A DNA stretch of 17,209 nt. Origin: Verrucomicrobiota bacterium. GTDB taxonomy: Bacteria; Verrucomicrobiota; Verrucomicrobiia; Opitutales; Intestinicryptomonadaceae. The DNA is taken from NCBI GenBank assembly GCA_023450935.1, contig JAEXGH010000013.1, positions 1 through 17,209 on the forward strand, read 5' to 3'. Positions 14,469-17,209 of this stretch are shown here, piece after piece (positions within the stretch are counted from its first letter, which is position 1; each line of letters opens with the position of its first letter). Under the pieces are notes generated by a model. That model worked only from the letters and a program-made list of their open reading frames with translations. It made no database searches and had not been told where the DNA came from. The translations under genes were made by a program, and so were the position numbers.

Positions 14469-15490
14469 AACGCAATTCGGCCGCCTCCAACGAGAGTGTC
14501 GCACTTGGAATAAGTTTCGCCGACTCTGAAATTGTCGAAACACTCGCGCGGGGCGGTTGCGCCGTTCGCCCAAGCCAAATATGCCTTGGGAACGTTTCCG
14601 CCCGCACAGTGCGTGAACGGATACCCGCCGCCGAAACGCGGATTCATCTCGAGCACCGCGGCGGTTTCGCCGTCGAAGAAAACGTCGCAGTCGAGGTTGC
14701 CGATGTGCCCGAGAGCCGTTCCTATTTTGCGCCCCAATTCAGAAAGCTGCGGAATGTCGCACGACTGCGCTATGTCGGTTTCGCCCGCGCGCATTCTGAT
14801 TTTTTTCTTCACGAAAACCGCGACGTTGTTTCCGTTGAAGTCGTTTACAATGTCAAGCCCGTATTCGTCGCCCTTTAATTTGGGCTGGATTATTACCGCC
14901 TTGTCCCAGTCGGCAAGGCTTGCGTTGCGCAAGATTGTTGACGAAAGCTTGTGCTTTATGAAGTCGAAGACCGTGCGCAATTCGCGGGCGTCGCATGCCG
15001 TTTCAACGCCTATCGAACCGCTTCCCCAGCGCGGCTTCACGACCGCAGGAAAGTCCGCTTCGCCCGAGGCCGCCGCCGCCAAAAATTCACCTATGCCCGT
15101 GAAAACGCGCGCCGTTGCAACGCCTATTTTCTCCAGAAACGCGGCGGACGCAACCTTGTCGAAACAGGTATCGACAACCGCGGGCGAACTTACCGCAACA
15201 GCCACCCCCGCCCTTTTAAATTCGCCAACCGCGCGCGCCAAAACGGGCAACTCGAGGTCGTTGAGCGGGCACAGCAGACCGATATTGTTTTGCCTGCAAA
15301 CCTCGAGCAGAGCGGACACGTATTCGGGCGAATCGACGGAGGGGACAACCGTCGCCTTGTCGCACGCCGAAAGAGCCGAGGCAAACTTGTTGGCATCGGC
15401 TCCCACAACAATTCCACTTCCGCTAAGTTCGCGCTTGAAAAAATCTACAAGATAGTTTCGCCGCCCGACACAGGTAAACAACAGATTCAT
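14456..15490 (-). CDS. ATP-grasp ligase, carbamoyl-phosphate-synthase-like
   Basis: 344 residues from the ATG at 15490. ATP-grasp enzymes activate a carboxylate as acyl phosphate and join it to an amine or thiol. The N-terminal preATP-grasp domain opens with MNLLFTCVGRRNYLVDFF, as in the carbamoyl-phosphate-synthase-like group common in surface-glycan loci. The ATP-binding part has Lys112, Lys152 in VVKPRWGSGSIGV, Glu209 in QPKLKGDEYGLD, and the Mg-binding Glu281/Asn283 in LEMNPRFGGGYPF. The frame could open at a TTG at 15526, but the family pattern starts at the ATG at 15490. No SD is seen. It heads the operon with the GNAT gene (13-base overlap) and the PLP enzyme, divergent from the KAS III gene across 130 bases. 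The substrate is unknown; joining an amino acid to a sugar amine would fit the context, as inference. Confidence 0.87.
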   Translation of the reverse strand: MNLLFTCVGRRNYLVDFFKRELSGSGIVVGADANKFASALSACDKATVVPSVDSPEYVSALLEVCRQNNIGLLCPLNDLELPVLARAVGEFKRAGVAVAVSSPAVVDTCFDKVASAAFLEKIGVATARVFTGIGEFLAAAASGEADFPAVVKPRWGSGSIGVETACDARELRTVFDFIKHKLSSTILRNASLADWDKAVIIQPKLKGDEYGLDIVNDFNGNNVAVFVKKKIRMRAGETDIAQSCDIPQLSELGRKIGTALGHIGNLDCDVFFDGETAAVLEMNPRFGGGYPFTHCAGGNVPKAYLAWANGATAPRECFDNFRVGETYSKCDTLVGGGRIALWKK

Positions 15491-15586
15491 CACTATAATG
15501 CAAATATTTAACCCGCCAAACTTCAAGAAAAAAATGGCGACCGCAAAACACGCCCTCCCGCAAACGCCGACGCGGGGAGAAATGCC

Positions 15587-15617
15587 TTGACTTTGCGTAC
15601 GTGTATCGGATTATCAA
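15587..15617 (+). promoter_or_regulatory. Possible promoter of the KAS III-ACP genes
   Basis: TTGACT (15587-15592, 5/6) is followed after 19 bases by TATCAA (15612-15617, 4/6), only 3 bases before the ATG at 15621. The spacing is long and the start point would fall at or within the ATG, so this is a weak call. It fits the leaderless pattern of two other genes here. No SD precedes the ATG. Confidence 0.3.
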
Positions 15618-15620
15618 AAT

Positions 15621-16790
15621 ATGGCTTTTTCACAATTCAGACGCGTCGCCGTCAAAGGCATTTCGGTTGTCCTTCCGCCGAAGGAAATTTGCATTTACGA
15701 CGAAGCGCAATACTACGACAACAACGTAAAAAAAATCGACCGCATGCGTAAAATGGTCGGTTTTTGGAAACGCAGGGTGGTTGACGAAAACACGACGCCC
15801 GCGGATTTGGCTATAGACGCCGCAAAAAAGCTTATCGAGGGAACGCAAACAGACAAAGGCACAATAGACGCGCTCGTATTCGTAACGCAGTCGCCCGACT
15901 ACCCCACGCCCGCAAGCGCGTTTTCAATCCACAACGCGCTCGGGCTTCCCGACAGCTGCTCGGCGTTCGACATAAACCTCGGCTGTCCGGGGTGGGTTTA
16001 CGGCATGCAGCTGGTGCACTCGATGATTGAATCGGGCGCGAACAGGCGCGTGCTGCTGCTTGTTGGCGATTCTCCCTCAACAAAAGTAGAGATTTCCGAC
16101 AGAATCAACGCCCCTCTCTTCGGAGACGCCGCCGCCGCCACGCTTCTGGAGCGTTCCGATGCGGAGCTTGAAACGCCCACATACTTCGACTTGGGCGCGG
16201 ACGGCTCGGGCTACGATGCCATAATAACGCCCGCGGGCGGGGCGCGCCTGCCGCTGAAGTTCGACGCCGAACACGACGCAGCCTACAACGCCCCCGTGCT
16301 TGAACCGATAGTTTCAAAAAGCGGACACACCACTAATTTGACGCAAAAACAGATGAACGGCATGAAAGTTTTCAATTTTACAATGACTGTCGTTCCTAAA
16401 AAAATCCGCGCGTTTATGCAAAAAATCGGCATAACCGAAAGCGATATCGACAACCTCGTTCTGCATCAGGCAAACAAGCAAATAGTGGAAACGGTCTGCC
16501 AGCAGGCGGGCTTCCCGCTTGAAAAAACGTCGTATAAAACGTTCGAAGAGTTCGGCAACCAAACCGTAACGTCGATTCCCGCCGCACTTTGCCATACGCT
16601 CAAAGAGAAAATGACTTCGCCCGAAGGCGTGAAAGTTCTGTATTCGGGTTTCGGGATAGGGCTTGCGTGGGGCAGCTGCGCAACTACGTTTAAAAACCTA
16701 TCATACGCCGAAATAAATACATTTGAATTGACAGAAGATAAAAAAACGCGTAGCCATTACGTCAATTATTGGAGAAATTATATCAAGTAG
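15621..16790 (+). CDS. 3-oxoacyl-ACP synthase III (FabH-like KAS III)
   Basis: 389 residues, about 60 more than E. coli FabH. KAS III condenses an acyl-CoA or acyl-ACP starter with malonyl-ACP, or acts as an acyltransferase in secondary pathways. The thiolase-fold triad is complete: Cys122 in INLGCPGWVYGM, His282 in LVLHQANKQI and Asn313 in FGNQTVTSIP. The dimer-interface region FVTQSPDYPTPASAF (88-101) and GFGIGLAWG near the end are also typical. The extra length lies in an insertion around 205-240 and in a charged C-terminal tail (about 365-389). Two ACP genes follow after 10 and 57 bases, which points to a dedicated acyl pathway rather than housekeeping fatty acid synthesis. FabH-like enzymes paired with their own ACPs are known from surface-glycan loci. 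The product cannot be read from the sequence. Confidence 0.9.
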   Translation: MAFSQFRRVAVKGISVVLPPKEICIYDEAQYYDNNVKKIDRMRKMVGFWKRRVVDENTTPADLAIDAAKKLIEGTQTDKGTIDALVFVTQSPDYPTPASAFSIHNALGLPDSCSAFDINLGCPGWVYGMQLVHSMIESGANRRVLLLVGDSPSTKVEISDRINAPLFGDAAAATLLERSDAELETPTYFDLGADGSGYDAIITPAGGARLPLKFDAEHDAAYNAPVLEPIVSKSGHTTNLTQKQMNGMKVFNFTMTVVPKKIRAFMQKIGITESDIDNLVLHQANKQIVETVCQQAGFPLEKTSYKTFEEFGNQTVTSIPAALCHTLKEKMTSPEGVKVLYSGFGIGLAWGSCATTFKNLSYAEINTFELTEDKKTRSHYVNYWRNYIK

Positions 16791-16800
16791 AAAAAAACAC

Positions 16801-17028
16801 ATGACAAAGCAAGAATTCTTCGAAAAAATTTCCGACGTCCTGCAGCTCGACGAAACCGCAACCTCCGCTACGGAATTGACCGACGACGTTTGGGATTCGG
16901 CTTCGCAAATGGCGACAATGGCGTTTTTCGGGAAGGAATTTGCCCAATTCATCACTTTGGACGACCTCATATACTCCAATACAGTCGGCGACCTGCTCGA
17001 ACTGGCAAAAGAACATATTTCCGACTAA
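16801..17028 (+). CDS. Acyl carrier protein, atypical (DSA motif)
   Basis: 75 residues with the helical ACP layout. Helix I is MTKQEFFEKISDVLQL, and the phosphopantetheine site is Ser33 in VWDSASQMATM. The loop and helix III follow (FITLDDLIYSNTV), then helix IV GDLLELAKEHI. The canonical DSL reads DSA here (Ala34), which removes the Leu that partner enzymes usually contact. The carrier Ser and the preceding Asp are kept, so it can still be loaded in principle. It begins 10 bases after the KAS III stop with no SD. It is similar to the next ACP (same start pattern, shared DVLQ and MATM), so they probably arose by tandem duplication. It looks like a dedicated carrier for the KAS III pathway; the family call is strong. 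Confidence 0.88.
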   Translation: MTKQEFFEKISDVLQLDETATSATELTDDVWDSASQMATMAFFGKEFAQFITLDDLIYSNTVGDLLELAKEHISD

Positions 17029-17085
17029 CGCGAAAATTCCGTAGTTTGTCGCGACATAATCAATCCCAATCTGGACACAAAAAAC

Positions 17086-17209
17086 ATGAATAAAGAACAA
17101 TTCCTCACTGAACTGCAAGACGTTCTGCAGCGCGACGACCCCGTCCTCGAAAACGACGTTCTCGCCGACTACGACGAATGGGACAGCCTTTCGAAAATGG
17201 CGACAATGG
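17086..17209 (+). CDS. Acyl carrier protein, second copy (partial)
   Basis: 41 codons are visible before the window ends. MNKEQFLTELQDVLQRDDPV forms helix I, and EWDSLSKMATM carries the canonical DSL site with Ser34 ready for 4'-phosphopantetheine. It has one more residue than the first copy before the site. The 57-base gap after the first ACP holds no SD and no clear promoter, so the two are probably on one transcript with the KAS III gene. More genes of the locus should follow to the right. Confidence 0.88.
   Translation, partial: MNKEQFLTELQDVLQRDDPVLENDVLADYDEWDSLSKMATM

Noticed and set aside
1..17209. CRISPR arrays, insertion sequences, phage genes
   Set aside because: No regularly spaced repeats, transposase, integrase or phage structural gene was seen.

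Overview
The window reads as a chromosomal stretch of a Gram-negative bacterium. Outer-membrane proteins are present: a beta-barrel porin ending in Phe, a lipoprotein and an O-antigen-ligase-like protein. My best guess is the PVC group, probably Verrucomicrobiota/Opitutae. This rests on the style of the porin, the large unassigned lipoprotein and the isolated HpnH; no marker gene here proves it. Few starts have a Shine-Dalgarno sequence. Clear ones precede only the gene at 1-339, hpnH and the dUTPase gene. At least two genes have near-consensus promoters almost touching the ATG.

Left part (1-4062): a truncated secreted protein on the minus strand resembles the start of a DUF481 protein. Divergent from it is a plus-strand run of an HpnH-type radical SAM enzyme, a DinG-type Fe-S helicase and an all-alpha dUTPase, closed by an intrinsic terminator.

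Middle part (4088-12329): a long hairpin precedes a 664-residue lipoprotein gene whose Thr-rich tail appears to continue out of frame after the stop. A convergent porin gene follows, then tRNA-Leu(UAA) with its terminator. Next is a minus-strand run of an O-antigen-ligase-like protein, a DJ-1 family protein and RsmA. Divergent from rsmA, across a short spacer with an inverted repeat, lie mazG and a YgjP-type metallopeptidase gene.

Right part (12358-17209): this looks like the edge of a surface-glycan or acyl-glycan biosynthesis locus. It holds a minimal PglC-like phosphoglycosyl transferase (+), then a minus-strand operon of a D-cysteine desulfhydrase/ACC-deaminase-family PLP enzyme, a GNAT acyltransferase and a carbamoyl-phosphate-synthase-like ATP-grasp ligase. 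Divergent from that operon are a FabH-like ketoacyl synthase III with an intact Cys-His-Asn triad and two tandem, diverged acyl carrier proteins; the second is cut by the window end. A plausible reading is that the KAS III and its own carriers make an acyl group that the GNAT or ATP-grasp enzyme attaches to a glycan building block. This is the most interesting system here, and its product cannot be read from the sequence.
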